Source: Actinobacteria bacterium OV450 (lineage in GTDB: Bacteria; Actinomycetota; Actinomycetes; Streptomycetales; Streptomycetaceae). Taken from it: a DNA stretch of 64,000 nucleotides. Within the stretch, counting starts at the first letter, position 1, and each line of letters starts with the position of its first letter. The DNA lies in contig LJCW01000142.1 of NCBI GenBank assembly GCA_001298555.1, positions 1-64,000 on the forward strand, read 5' to 3'. The position numbers were made by a program, and so were the translations under genes. Positions 16,717 through 24,790 of this stretch are shown in pieces. The notes below the pieces were generated by a model. The model was not told the DNA's origin. It was given only the letters and a program-made list of their open reading frames with translations, and searched no databases.

Positions 16717-17718
16717 TCAACGTCGCTGCGCGGAAAGGAAATCGAGCAGGGTGGCGCTCGCGTCCAGCGCGGTGCTCACGGATCCGAACCCCGCGGGCGG
16801 CGGCATCGTCGAACCCGGCCAGGTGTGCCCCGCCCCCTGCATCAGCAGCAGCCGTACGGTCGCCCCCGCGGGCCCCGGCGGCCAGGTGACGCAGTCGTAG
16901 CCGCGCTCGGCCTCCTCGACCGGGGCTCCGGCGCCCCCCGCGGCGGCGAACGCCTCCGCGCTCGCCCGCGCGGACATCGTCGCGGTGACGGGCTCCTCCC
17001 CGGGAGCGGCCGGACCCGGACTCGGCAGCCCGGCCGCCGGGCGTACGGGGTCCTCGGCCCCGTAGACGATCAGGACGGGCACCGCCCCCGACGGCTTCAC
17101 GGCGGCCGCCCCGGTGGGGAGTTCACCTGAGACCGAGACCGCACCCGCGACCAGGTCCGGACGCTGGGCGGCCATCCGCAGGGCCATCGAGCCGCCGTTG
17201 GAGAACCCGGCCACGTACACCCGGTGGGGATCCGCCCGGCCGGAGCGCACCAACTCGGCCACCAGCGCCCCGGTGAACCGGACGTCGGCGTCCGGGTCCG
17301 GCCGCTGCGCGCTGGGCGCGGTGCCCGCGCCCCAGGCCTTTCCCACTGCCTCGGGGTACACGAGGAGCATGCCGCGGGCCTCGGCGGCCCGGTCCAGGCC
17401 GCTCTGCCTGCGCAGGTGCCCGGCGTCGGCGCCGCGCCCGTGGAAGGCGACGAGCAGCGGCCGCGGCCCGCCGCCGTCCGCGGCCGGACGGTGCATCAGG
17501 TACTCCCGGGTGCCGCCGTCCACGGTCAGCCGCTCCCGGCTGTCGACCCCGGCGGGGGAGGCGCTCCGGCCCGCCGCCGGCCCGGGAGCCGTGGGCGGCT
17601 GCGGTTTCGCGGCGCAGCCGGTGAGCCCGGCGGTCAGGGCGAGGGCGAGGGCCAGGGCGGCGCGGTACGGGGCGCGCCGGGAGACGGGGGAACGGGGGAA
17701 GGGGGAAGGGGAGGTCAT
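16717..17718 (-). CDS. lipoprotein esterase of the PHB depolymerase/feruloyl esterase type
   Basis: The 333-aa product has a lipoprotein signal (hydrophobic core then LTAGLTGC lipobox, Cys about 35), so it is probably anchored outside the membrane. The alpha/beta-hydrolase part shows an oxyanion segment AFHGRGADAGH, the nucleophile elbow GFSNGGS, an acid in YGAEDPV, and the catalytic His in GAGHTWPG. This layout is typical of LpqC/PHB-depolymerase-type esterases acting on polyhydroxyalkanoate oligomers or cinnamoyl esters. It is divergent from a LysR gene. Its neighbour downstream is a 3-hydroxybutyrate-type dehydrogenase. Confidence 0.85.
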   Translation of the reverse strand: MTSPSPFPRSPVSRRAPYRAALALALALTAGLTGCAAKPQPPTAPGPAAGRSASPAGVDSRERLTVDGGTREYLMHRPAADGGGPRPLLVAFHGRGADAGHLRRQSGLDRAAEARGMLLVYPEAVGKAWGAGTAPSAQRPDPDADVRFTGALVAELVRSGRADPHRVYVAGFSNGGSMALRMAAQRPDLVAGAVSVSGELPTGAAAVKPSGAVPVLIVYGAEDPVRPAAGLPSPGPAAPGEEPVTATMSARASAEAFAAAGGAGAPVEEAERGYDCVTWPPGPAGATVRLLLMQGAGHTWPGSTMPPPAGFGSVSTALDASATLLDFLSAQRR

Positions 17719-17754
17719 GGGGTGAGCACAGCACCGCCATCCCGCCGCCGTCCA

Positions 17755-17770
17755 AGATCTGTATGGATCT
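17755..17770. promoter_or_regulatory. candidate LysR-type site in the esterase/LysR intergenic region
   Basis: AGATC and GATCT form an inverted repeat with a 6-base spacer, in the 85-bp gap between the divergent esterase and LysR genes. LysR regulators often bind dyads in such gaps. The short arms make chance occurrence possible. Confidence 0.3.
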
Positions 17771-17803
17771 GGGATCGATCAAGTTCCGATATCGTTGCTG
17801 GCC

Positions 17804-18772
17804 GTGGACCTGATCCGGCATCTGCAGTGCTTCGTCGCCGTTGCAGAAGAAAGACATTTCGGCCGCGCCGCCGAGCTGCTCGGCATGGCCCAGCCACCCC
17901 TGTCCCAGCGCATCCGGCGCCTGGAGCGAGAGCTCGGCGTCCGCCTCTTCGATCGCACCAGCCGCCAGGTGTCGATCACCGCGGCGGGCACGATGCTGCT
18001 GGACGACGCCCGACGGCTGCTCGCCCGCGCCGAGGCCCTCGCGGCCACCGCCCGCCGCATCCGCGACGGCGAGAGCGGGCTCCTGCGCGCCGCCCTGCCG
18101 CCCGACACGGCCGGCGAGACCATCGCCGCGATCCTGGCCGCCTTCCGCCGGCACCACCCGGGCGTGCAGCTGGAGCTGCACGAGCTGTCGACCGCCGAGC
18201 AGCTGGCCCGGTTCGCCTCCCGCGAACTGGACGCCGGGCTCGTGCGGCACCGCTGCGACCTCGCCGGGCTGGAGCTCGGCCCGGTCCTGCGCAGCGAACT
18301 CGGCGTTCTGCTGCCCCGAGAGGCCCCCGCCGCCGCGCTGGACGAGGTGCCGCTCGCCGCCCTCACCGGATACGGCCTGGTCCTCTTCCCGCGGGCCGAG
18401 GCGCCCGCCCTGCACGACGACGTGCTGAACACCTGCGCCCGGGGCGGCTACACCCCGGCCGCCGTCCGCCAGGGCCGCGGCCCCGGCTTCGTCCGCGGCC
18501 TCGTCCTCTCCGCGAACGCGGTCGCCTTCGCCCCGCGGGACAGCGCGTCCGCCGACGTCCCGGGCCCGCACGCCGACATCGTCTGGCGGCCCCTCGCCGG
18601 CGCCCCGCTGGCCTGGCGCCACAGCGTCGCCTGGCCGCAGGGCCGGGGCGACGCCGCCGTCGGGGCCTTCGCCGAAGCCGCCACGCGCGCCCTGGGAACG
18701 ACCCCGGCGGCGCCGGCCGACGTACCCGCGCGGCCCCTGCACCTGCGCCCGGCAGCGGAGTACTGGCTGTGA
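17804..18772 (+). CDS. LysR family transcriptional regulator
   Basis: A 322-aa LysR regulator: an N-terminal winged HTH (residues ~3-60, HLQCFVAVAEERHFGRAAELLGMAQPPLSQRIRRLE) and a substrate-binding domain from about 90. The GTG at 17804 is chosen because it begins the HTH with VDLIRHLQ; a TTG 9 nt upstream is an alternative. The stop overlaps the GTG of the beta-lactamase-like gene (GTGA), and the gene is divergent from the esterase gene. It could control either neighbour. LysR/AmpR regulators of beta-lactamases are usually divergent, so the co-directional overlap here is unusual. Confidence 0.9.
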   Translation: MDLIRHLQCFVAVAEERHFGRAAELLGMAQPPLSQRIRRLERELGVRLFDRTSRQVSITAAGTMLLDDARRLLARAEALAATARRIRDGESGLLRAALPPDTAGETIAAILAAFRRHHPGVQLELHELSTAEQLARFASRELDAGLVRHRCDLAGLELGPVLRSELGVLLPREAPAAALDEVPLAALTGYGLVLFPRAEAPALHDDVLNTCARGGYTPAAVRQGRGPGFVRGLVLSANAVAFAPRDSASADVPGPHADIVWRPLAGAPLAWRHSVAWPQGRGDAAVGAFAEAATRALGTTPAAPADVPARPLHLRPAAEYWL

Positions 18773-19641
18773 ACCGCACCGTCCACCGCATCGGCGCGGC
18801 CTTCGCCGAAGCCGGCGTCACCGGCCGGCTCCACGCCGTCGACATCGACTCCGGTGCACAGATCGACGCCGGCGCAGACCACCCGGTCGTCACCGCCAGC
18901 GTGCACAAGCTCTGCCTGCTCGTCGCCCTCCACCAGCAGGCCGAGGCCGGCCGCCTGGACCTCACCGAACAGGTCGAGGTCCCGCCCCCCGACCGCACCG
19001 CCGGCCCCACCGGACTGGCCGCGATGCTGGATCCCGTACGCATGTCCCTGCGCGACGCCGCGTACCTGATGACGGCCGTCAGCGACAACGCCGCCGCCGA
19101 CCTGCTCCTCGCCCGCACGGGGCTCGACGGCGTCAACGAGGCCACCGCCCGGCTGGGGCTCACCCGCACCCGCGCCGTCCACACCTTCCGCTCGCTGTTC
19201 GCCGGCATCCGGGAGGACGCCGGCCCCGCCGGGGCGCAGGCCCTCGCCGATCCGCACGTCATCGCCCGGCTGCGCGCCCTCGACCCGGCCCGCAGCAACC
19301 GCAGCACACCCCGGGACATGACCCGCCTCCTGGCGGCCCTCTGGCGCGACGAGGCCTGCACCCCCGAACACGGCGCCGCGATCCGCCGGCTGCTCGGACT
19401 CCAGGTGTGGCCCCACCGGATGGCCTCCGGATTCCCCTTCGACGACGTCCACGTGGCCGGCAAGACCGGCAGCCTGCCGACCGTGCGCAACGAGGTCGGC
19501 GTCATCGAGTACCCCGACGGCGGACGCTACGCCGTCGCCGTCTTCACCCGCGCCGCCAACCCCGCAGCCACCCTCCCCGCCGCCGACGCGGTCATCGGCA
19601 CCACCGCCCGCATCGCCGTGGACGCACTGCGCACACCGTGA
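18769..19641 (+). CDS. class A beta-lactamase-related serine hydrolase
   Basis: The 290-aa product has the three active-site elements of the serine penicillin-binding/beta-lactamase fold in the right order: SVHK (Ser44, Lys47), SDN (105-107) and KTG (232-234). A clear Glu166-type ExxLN omega-loop motif is not seen, and no signal peptide precedes the domain, which starts within 20 residues. An exported, antibiotic-hydrolysing enzyme is therefore less likely than a cytoplasmic serine hydrolase. The GTG start overlaps the LysR stop, so both are co-translated. Confidence 0.82.
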   Translation: MNRTVHRIGAAFAEAGVTGRLHAVDIDSGAQIDAGADHPVVTASVHKLCLLVALHQQAEAGRLDLTEQVEVPPPDRTAGPTGLAAMLDPVRMSLRDAAYLMTAVSDNAAADLLLARTGLDGVNEATARLGLTRTRAVHTFRSLFAGIREDAGPAGAQALADPHVIARLRALDPARSNRSTPRDMTRLLAALWRDEACTPEHGAAIRRLLGLQVWPHRMASGFPFDDVHVAGKTGSLPTVRNEVGVIEYPDGGRYAVAVFTRAANPAATLPAADAVIGTTARIAVDALRTP

Positions 19642-19733
19642 ACCGCGCACCGCGCGCGTACTCCTCCGGGAGTACGCGGGACCGGCCCGTGCGGGGGACG
19701 ACGACGGGGGCGGCGGGCGTCTAGCGTGGCCGC

Positions 19734-20924
19734 ATGGGGCAGTGGCGGCGCGCGTACTGGGCGGAGCACACGGGCGACGAGCGGCTTCCGTGGCGCTCCT
19801 CGCTCCTCGTGGCCGTGCTCGCACAGGCCTCCGGCGGTTGGGTGCACCAGCTCCAGCCGGGCCGGGAGCCCCTCGGCGCGCTCGGCCGGCTCCTGCTGCT
19901 CCTCGGCCCGGCCCTGCTGCTCCTGCGCCACCGCCACCCGGTGCCCGTCGTGTACGGCGTCTGCGCGGTCACGCTGGTCTACCTCGCCTGCGGATACCCG
20001 TACGGCCCCGTCTTCCTGAGCGTCGCCCTGGCCTGCCTCGCCGCCGTCGTCACCGGACACCGGCGGGCCGCCTGGAGCGCCGTGGGCGCCCTGTGGGCCG
20101 GCCACCTCCTCATCGGCCACTGGCTGTACCGCTGGCTCCCGCCGCCCGGCGACGGACCCGCGCCGTGGGGGACGGAGGGCGGCGTCACCGCATGGGTCAT
20201 CGCCGTGCTCGCCGCGTCCGAACTGGTCCGCGTACGCCGGGAGCAGTGGGCCCGGGACCGGGTCGAGCGGAAGGCGGCCGAGCGGCGCCGGGTCGACGAG
20301 GAGCGGCTGCGGATCGCCCGCGAGCTGCACGACGTACTGGCCCACAGCATCTCCGTGATCAACGTGCAGGCGGGCGTCGGCCTGGCCCTGCTCGACACGG
20401 ACCCCGAACAGGCCCGTACGGCGCTGACCACCATCAAGGCGGCCAGCAAGGAGGCGCTCGGCGAGGTCCGCCAGGTCCTGGACACCCTGCGCGCCCCCGG
20501 CGAGGCGCCCCGCAGCCCCGCACCCGGACTCGACCGGCTGCCCGAACTGGTCGCCCAGGCCGCCGCGGCCGGGCTCACCGTCTCCGTGGAAGGGGAGGCC
20601 GCCGCCCGGGGGCTGCCACCGGGCACGGGCCTCGCCGCGTTCCGCATCCTCCAGGAGGCGCTCACCAACGTGGTGCGCCACTCGGGCTCCCGCACCGCCC
20701 GGATCCGCATCGCCCGCCCGCCCGGCGCCCTGGAACTGCGCGTCGACGACGACGGGCCCGCGACCGGCGGCGATGCGGGCGGCAGCGGCACCGGCCTCGT
20801 CGGGATGCGCGAACGGGCCGTCGCGCAGGGCGGCACCGTCGAGGCCGGACCCCGGCCGGACGGCGGCTTCCGGGTGCTGGCCCGGCTCCCGCTGGGCGAC
20901 ACCACACCAGGGGAGGACCGTTGA
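19734..20924 (+). CDS. two-component sensor histidine kinase (HisKA_3/NarL class)
   Basis: The 396-aa kinase has about four or five membrane segments in residues 20-180, a dimerisation/phosphoacceptor helix with His199 in ELHDVLAHS, and an HATPase domain with NVVRHS and GTGLVGMRERA motifs. Most of the sensor lies within the membrane with only short loops, typical of intramembrane-sensing actinobacterial kinases. The stop overlaps the TTG start of the response regulator gene (TTGA), which gives a fixed kinase/regulator pair. Its signal cannot be read from the sequence. Confidence 0.93.
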   Translation: MGQWRRAYWAEHTGDERLPWRSSLLVAVLAQASGGWVHQLQPGREPLGALGRLLLLLGPALLLLRHRHPVPVVYGVCAVTLVYLACGYPYGPVFLSVALACLAAVVTGHRRAAWSAVGALWAGHLLIGHWLYRWLPPPGDGPAPWGTEGGVTAWVIAVLAASELVRVRREQWARDRVERKAAERRRVDEERLRIARELHDVLAHSISVINVQAGVGLALLDTDPEQARTALTTIKAASKEALGEVRQVLDTLRAPGEAPRSPAPGLDRLPELVAQAAAAGLTVSVEGEAAARGLPPGTGLAAFRILQEALTNVVRHSGSRTARIRIARPPGALELRVDDDGPATGGDAGGSGTGLVGMRERAVAQGGTVEAGPRPDGGFRVLARLPLGDTTPGEDR

Positions 20925-21586
20925 TCCGGGTACTGCTCGCCGACGACCAGGCGCTGGTCCGGGCCGGGTTCCGCGCGCTGCTGGACGCGCAGCCGGACAT
21001 CGAGGTGGCGGGCGAGGCCGCCGACGGGGCCGAGGCCGTGCGGCGGGCCCGCGCACTGCGCCCGGACGTCGCCCTGATGGACATCCGGATGCCGGAGCTC
21101 GACGGCCTGGCCGCGACCCGCACCATCACCGGGGACCCCGGACTGGCCGCGGTCAAGGTGGTCATGCTGACCACCTTCGAGCTCGACGAGTACGTCTTCG
21201 AGGCGATCCGCTCCGGCGCCTCCGGGTTCCTGGTCAAGGACACCGAGCCGGAGGAACTGCTGCGCGCCGTAAGGTCGGTGGTCGCCGGAGATGCACTGCT
21301 CTCACCCGGGGTGACGCGCCGCCTGATCGCCGAGTTCGCGGCCCGGTCGAAGGCCCCGGAGGCGGCGGCGGAGCTGGAGCGGCTGACCGGGCGGGAACGC
21401 GAGGTGATGACCCTGGTCGGCATGGGCCTGTCCAACGAGGAGATCGCCCGCCGGCTCGTGGTGAGCCCGCTGACCGCGAAGACGCACGTCAGCCGGACGA
21501 TGATCAAGCTCGGCGCCCGCGACCGGGCCCAGCTGGTGGTACGCGCCTACGAGTCGGGGCTGGTCCGGCCCGGCTGGCTCGGCTGA
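20921..21586 (+). CDS. NarL/FixJ family response regulator
   Basis: The 221-aa regulator has a receiver domain (acidic pair ADD at 7-9, phosphoacceptor Asp54 in LMDIRMP, conserved Thr in MLTTF and Lys in LVKDT) and a C-terminal LuxR HTH (LTGREREVMTLVGMGLSNEEIARRL). It starts with TTG overlapping the kinase stop, with GGGAGGA upstream. It is presumably phosphorylated by the kinase encoded directly before it. The small SHOCT gene 118 bp downstream may be a target. Confidence 0.94.
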   Translation: MIRVLLADDQALVRAGFRALLDAQPDIEVAGEAADGAEAVRRARALRPDVALMDIRMPELDGLAATRTITGDPGLAAVKVVMLTTFELDEYVFEAIRSGASGFLVKDTEPEELLRAVRSVVAGDALLSPGVTRRLIAEFAARSKAPEAAAELERLTGREREVMTLVGMGLSNEEIARRLVVSPLTAKTHVSRTMIKLGARDRAQLVVRAYESGLVRPGWLG

Positions 21587-21703
21587 CGCTACTCCCGCGG
21601 AGGTAGCCGAGGTGCCGCCGGCCGTACGACGACCGGGTCCCCCTCGCGGGGCGACGCTCGGAGGCGACAAGACAGTCCGTCCCTTCCGAGGAGCTGAACC
21701 GAG

Positions 21704-22003
21704 ATGAACACCCTGGCGTACGACGGGCCCGGCCCGTGGATCCTCTTCGTCCCGCTGATCTGGGCGGCCGTCGTCTTCGGCGTCGTCACCGTCCTGCGCC
21801 GCACCGGCCGACGGGGCGGCCGCGGCCCGCGCGGACCGTGGGCCGCGTCGCGGGGTTCGTACGGCCCGAACTCCCCGATCGCGATCCTGGGCCGCCGGTT
21901 CGCCACCGGCGAGATCGACGAGGACGAGTACTGGCGCCGGCTGTCCGTCCTGGACGAACAGTTCGGCCGCACGACCCTCGACGGCAAGGGCGGGGCCGCC
22001 TGA
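21704..22003 (+). CDS. small membrane protein with SHOCT-like C-terminus
   Basis: The 99-aa product has one transmembrane segment (about residues 12-32, ILFVPLIWAAVVFGVVTVL), an Arg/Gly-rich linker, and a C-terminal SHOCT-like motif (AILGRRFATGEIDEDEYWRRLSVL). SHOCT modules are short helices found at the ends of many bacterial membrane proteins. GAGGAG precedes the ATG. It follows the two-component system and may belong to its regulon. Confidence 0.8.
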   Translation: MNTLAYDGPGPWILFVPLIWAAVVFGVVTVLRRTGRRGGRGPRGPWAASRGSYGPNSPIAILGRRFATGEIDEDEYWRRLSVLDEQFGRTTLDGKGGAA

Positions 22004-22030
22004 CCCGGTCCCGGGACGAGGCCACGGGGG

Positions 22031-22085
22031 GTGCCCCGGGCGCGCGGTCACACCACGGTGCCCCGGGCGCCGCGGTCACACCACG
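22031..22085. repeat. tandem duplication of a ~27-bp unit
   Basis: Two adjacent copies of a GTGCCCCGGG...GGTCACACCACG unit (22031-22057 and 22058-22085, the second with one extra base). The second copy contains the stop and last codons of the acetyltransferase remnant on the minus strand, and the first is a duplicate of that end. Confidence 0.75.
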
Positions 22086-22325
22086 CGGCGCACACACACC
22101 CGTGGCCACCGGTCCGGGCCGTGTTCCGTCTCGCGGTCCCGGATCTCCTTCAGGCCGGGCCGGCGCCCCGTCGTCGAGACGTGCGAAACCGCAGCGCGCG
22201 TAGTACGGGGCGTTCCCCGGCACGTCCTCGAACGTGGTCAGCGTCAGCGTCAGCGTCAGCGTCAGCGCCGGCACGGACCCGGCCGCCGCCAGGACGGGGC
22301 CGCCGACGGCGCCGTCCGGGGCCCG
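22076..22325 (-). pseudogene. truncated, frameshifted GNAT acetyltransferase
   Basis: On the minus strand, an acetyl-CoA-binding-like stretch (DGAVGGPVLAAAG) runs into TLTTFEDVPGNAPYYARCGFARLDDGAPA, the usual end of an actinobacterial GNAT domain. The conserved C-terminus (GLKEIRDRETEHGPDRWP then RVCVRRVV and TGA at 22078-22076) continues only in the next frame. One indel around 22155-22165 therefore breaks the gene. The N-terminal half is missing. A GTCAGC hexamer repeated five times (22237-22266) expands the beta strand to LTLTLTLTLT. This is a dead gene that fills the 436-bp gap between the SHOCT and carbonic anhydrase genes. Confidence 0.75.
22237..22266. repeat. hexanucleotide repeat (GTCAGC)5
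   Basis: Five perfect copies of GTCAGC lie inside the GNAT remnant and encode alternating Leu-Thr on the minus strand. Intact relatives usually have only one or two LT pairs here, so replication-slippage expansion is likely. Confidence 0.85.
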
Positions 22326-22439
22326 GCTGTCCAGGGGCTGAGACGTCCGTCCCGCCTTTTCGGCCGGATCCCGACGGACATCGCGCCATTCCCCCACGCG
22401 TCCGGCCGTGCGCCACGGAAGCGGGGTTACGGTCCCGCG

Positions 22440-23201
22440 ATGCATTCGAACATACAGACAGCCGGCGCCCCTGCGCCCAGCCGCCGCGGGCTGCTGCGCG
22501 CCGCCGTGGCCGGCTCGGCGGCCGTGGGGTCCGTCCTCACCCTCGGCTCCGCCCTCCCGGCCTCCGCCGCGCCCGTACCCGCCCCCGCACCGGGTGCACC
22601 GGAGGCCGCCGGCCGCCCCGGCTCCCCGGAGGAGGCCCTGCGCCGGCTGACCGCAGGCAACCGGCGCTGGCGCACGTACCGGCAGGAGCACCCGCACGAA
22701 TCGCCGTCCGTACGGCTCCAGCTGACCCGGGCCCAGCACCCCTTCGCGCTCGTTCTCGGCTGCGTCGACTCCCGCGTCCCCCCGGAGCTCGTCTTCGACC
22801 AGGGGCTCGGCGACCTCCTGACCGTCCGCTCGGCCGGCGAGGTGCTGGACGAAGCCGTCCTGGGCAGCATCGCGTACGGGGTCCTGGAGCTGGAGATCCC
22901 GCTGGTGCTGGTCCTCGGCCACCAGTCCTGCGGCGCGGTCGGCGCCGCCGTCCACGCCGACGAGAGCGGGGAGCCGCTGCCCGCGCACATCCAGTACCTC
23001 GCCGACCAGATCCGGCCCGCCATCGATCACGGACAGACCGGCGACGCCCGGGTCGCCGCCACCATCGACGCGCACGCCCGGCGCACCCGCGACCGGCTGG
23101 CCGCCGAACCCGACATCGCGCGGCGCGTGGCCACCGGCCGGCTGGCCGTCGTCGCCGCCCGCTACGACCTCCGCGACCAGGCCGTGCGCACCCTGGCGTA
23201 A
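22440..23201 (+). CDS. Tat-exported beta-carbonic anhydrase
   Basis: The 253-aa product has a twin-arginine signal (SRRGLLRAAVAG, residues 14-25, cleavage near ASAAP at ~44) and a beta-class carbonic anhydrase domain. Zinc ligands are Cys108 with the Asp110/Arg112 dyad in GCVDSRV, His161 and Cys164 in GHQSCGA. It interconverts CO2 and bicarbonate. Export by Tat implies a folded, metal-loaded enzyme outside the membrane. Most bacterial beta enzymes are cytoplasmic, although exported copies are known in actinomycetes. It stands alone. Confidence 0.92.
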   Translation: MHSNIQTAGAPAPSRRGLLRAAVAGSAAVGSVLTLGSALPASAAPVPAPAPGAPEAAGRPGSPEEALRRLTAGNRRWRTYRQEHPHESPSVRLQLTRAQHPFALVLGCVDSRVPPELVFDQGLGDLLTVRSAGEVLDEAVLGSIAYGVLELEIPLVLVLGHQSCGAVGAAVHADESGEPLPAHIQYLADQIRPAIDHGQTGDARVAATIDAHARRTRDRLAAEPDIARRVATGRLAVVAARYDLRDQAVRTLA

Positions 23202-23310
23202 ACCGGGCTCCCCGGGGGCGCTGGAGCGCCGTCGTGCGCCCCTGGCGAGACGCCCGCCCGCCCGCCACGCTGGAGGGCCGGTACACCCACCAGGACGGGG
23301 GCCATGGTCG

Positions 23311-23991
23311 ATGTCGATACCGATGCAGAACCAGGGAAAACCCATCACCACGCACGACATGGTGGTGGTCCACCGGATGTTCCGCCGCGAGTTCCGGGAG
23401 GCGGCGGGCCGGGGGCGCGGGGTGCGTCACGGCAGCCGCGCCCAGATCAGGCTGGTCGCCGACCGGCTGGCGCTGCTGCTGGACACCCTGCACCACCACC
23501 ATGCGGGCGAGGACCGGCTGCTGTGGCCCAAGCTGGCCGAACGCATCCCCGGGCACGCCGAGTTGTGGAAGCGGATGCAGGGGCAGCACGCCGAGCTGTC
23601 GGCCCGCCTCGCCCGGGCGGGAGCCCTGCTCGGGCCGTGGGCCGGCGGTGCGGGCAGCGCCCGGGGGGAGGAGCTGGCCGCCGCCCTGGAGGAGGTGGCC
23701 CGGGCCGTCGAGGAGCACTTCGACGAGGAGGAGCGCGAGGCACTGCCGCTGGCCCCGGGGGTGGTGTCACAGGCGGAGTGGGACGAGATCGGTGCCGCGG
23801 CCGTCGCCGCCGTGCCCAGGAGCAGGCAGTTCACCGTCCTCGGGATGATCCTCAAGGACACGGACCCCGGGGAGCAGATCCTGATCATGGCCCACCTGCC
23901 GCTGCCGCCCCGGGTGCTCTGGCGAGCCGTGGGCGAACGGGGCTTCCGCAGGCTGGAGGAACGCCTGGCCGCGGCGGTGGGACACGGTTAG
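23311..23991 (+). CDS. hemerythrin HHE-domain protein
   Basis: The 226-aa product has the His/Glu pattern of hemerythrin-like domains: H in TTHDMVVVHRMFRREF, a cluster TLHHHHAGEDRLLWPKL, a QHAEL segment and EEHFDEEE. These coordinate a non-heme di-iron centre used for O2, NO or iron handling. The C-terminal part (residues ~150-220) is helical, with an MAHLPLPPRVLWRAVGERGF segment common in actinobacterial members. The ATG at 23311 is chosen although no strong ribosome site is visible. It converges on the GH16-like gene, overlapping it by 4 bases. Confidence 0.85.
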   Translation: MSIPMQNQGKPITTHDMVVVHRMFRREFREAAGRGRGVRHGSRAQIRLVADRLALLLDTLHHHHAGEDRLLWPKLAERIPGHAELWKRMQGQHAELSARLARAGALLGPWAGGAGSARGEELAAALEEVARAVEEHFDEEEREALPLAPGVVSQAEWDEIGAAAVAAVPRSRQFTVLGMILKDTDPGEQILIMAHLPLPPRVLWRAVGERGFRRLEERLAAAVGHG

Positions 23992-24707
23992 GACCGGTAC
24001 ACGCGCAGGTCCGAGACCTCGTACGACATCTCCGTCACTTCCGGAGGCGGCGCCGGATGGTAGCGGCCGGCGCTCACCGAGAGGTTCACGATGATGTACG
24101 CCCGCCAGCGCCGGCCCACCCCGCTGCGGTCGGCGAAGACGCGGTTGCCGTTGACCCACCAGACGACCGATTTCGCGCCGAACTTGACCCTGAGGTCGAC
24201 CCAGGCGCCGGGCTGCACGGCGGCGTCGCGGTAGTAGTGGGAGCTCCCGCCGCGGACGTGGTTGGACAGTTCCAGCAGGTCCGGGTTGTCGGGGTGGTAC
24301 TCGAAGACGTCGACCTCCTGGCCGCCGTCCCGCCAGGTCCAGATCGCGGGCCAGGCACCGACCGCCTCGGGCAGTCTGACCCGGGCCTCCAGCACGTCCT
24401 CCGCGCGCAGCAGGAAGCCTTCCTCACTGCCCTCGGTGGTCAGCAGTCCGGTGTTCCAGTTGCCGTCGGGCCGCCGGGTGGCACGGAAGGTCCCGCTGCG
24501 GCTGTAGGCGGGATCGTCGACGAGATGATCGAGTTTGCTGTCGCCCGGATTGACCGGACCGCCGTCGGGATAGGCCCAGGAGCGCCCGGCGACCCACCGG
24601 GACGTCGAGCCGAAGTCGGCCGAGAAGACGAGTGTGCTGGTGCGCCGGAACGTGGCGAGGAGTCGCGAGATCACCCCGCAGCTCTGCCCACGGCGCGCCG
24701 TCCGCAT
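23988..24707 (-). CDS. GH16-like (concanavalin fold) glycan-active protein
   Basis: The 239-aa product has the glycoside hydrolase family 16 catalytic signature EVDVFE (Glu131, Asp133, Glu136) preceded by a WPAIWTW segment, and the beta-jelly-roll pattern around it (HYYRDAAVQPGAWVDLRVKF, VVWWVNGNRVF). GH16 enzymes cleave beta-1,3/1,4-glucans and galactans. No signal peptide is visible at the N-terminus, which is odd for this family. The true start could be a GTG at residue 12, but that would not add one either. It may be cytoplasmic or exported by another route. Confidence 0.78.
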   Translation of the reverse strand: MRTARRGQSCGVISRLLATFRRTSTLVFSADFGSTSRWVAGRSWAYPDGGPVNPGDSKLDHLVDDPAYSRSGTFRATRRPDGNWNTGLLTTEGSEEGFLLRAEDVLEARVRLPEAVGAWPAIWTWRDGGQEVDVFEYHPDNPDLLELSNHVRGGSSHYYRDAAVQPGAWVDLRVKFGAKSVVWWVNGNRVFADRSGVGRRWRAYIIVNLSVSAGRYHPAPPPEVTEMSYEVSDLRVYRS

Positions 24708-24790
24708 TCCGGTGATCTTTACCCGAATGGCCCGGCACGGGGCATTTCAGGGCGCCTGCGGCGCTCGCCGCGCCGCACGGCGCACGGCGG

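Noticed and set aside
17224..19641. Long frame that would extend the beta-lactamase-like protein to 805 residues
   Set aside because: The first two thirds are an off-frame reading of the esterase and LysR regions; the GTG overlapping the LysR stop is the sensible start.
22440..22520. Carbonic anhydrase start misannotated with a spurious leader
   Set aside because: The leader contains a proper twin-arginine motif, hydrophobic stretch and cleavage-like ASAAP, so it is a real signal.
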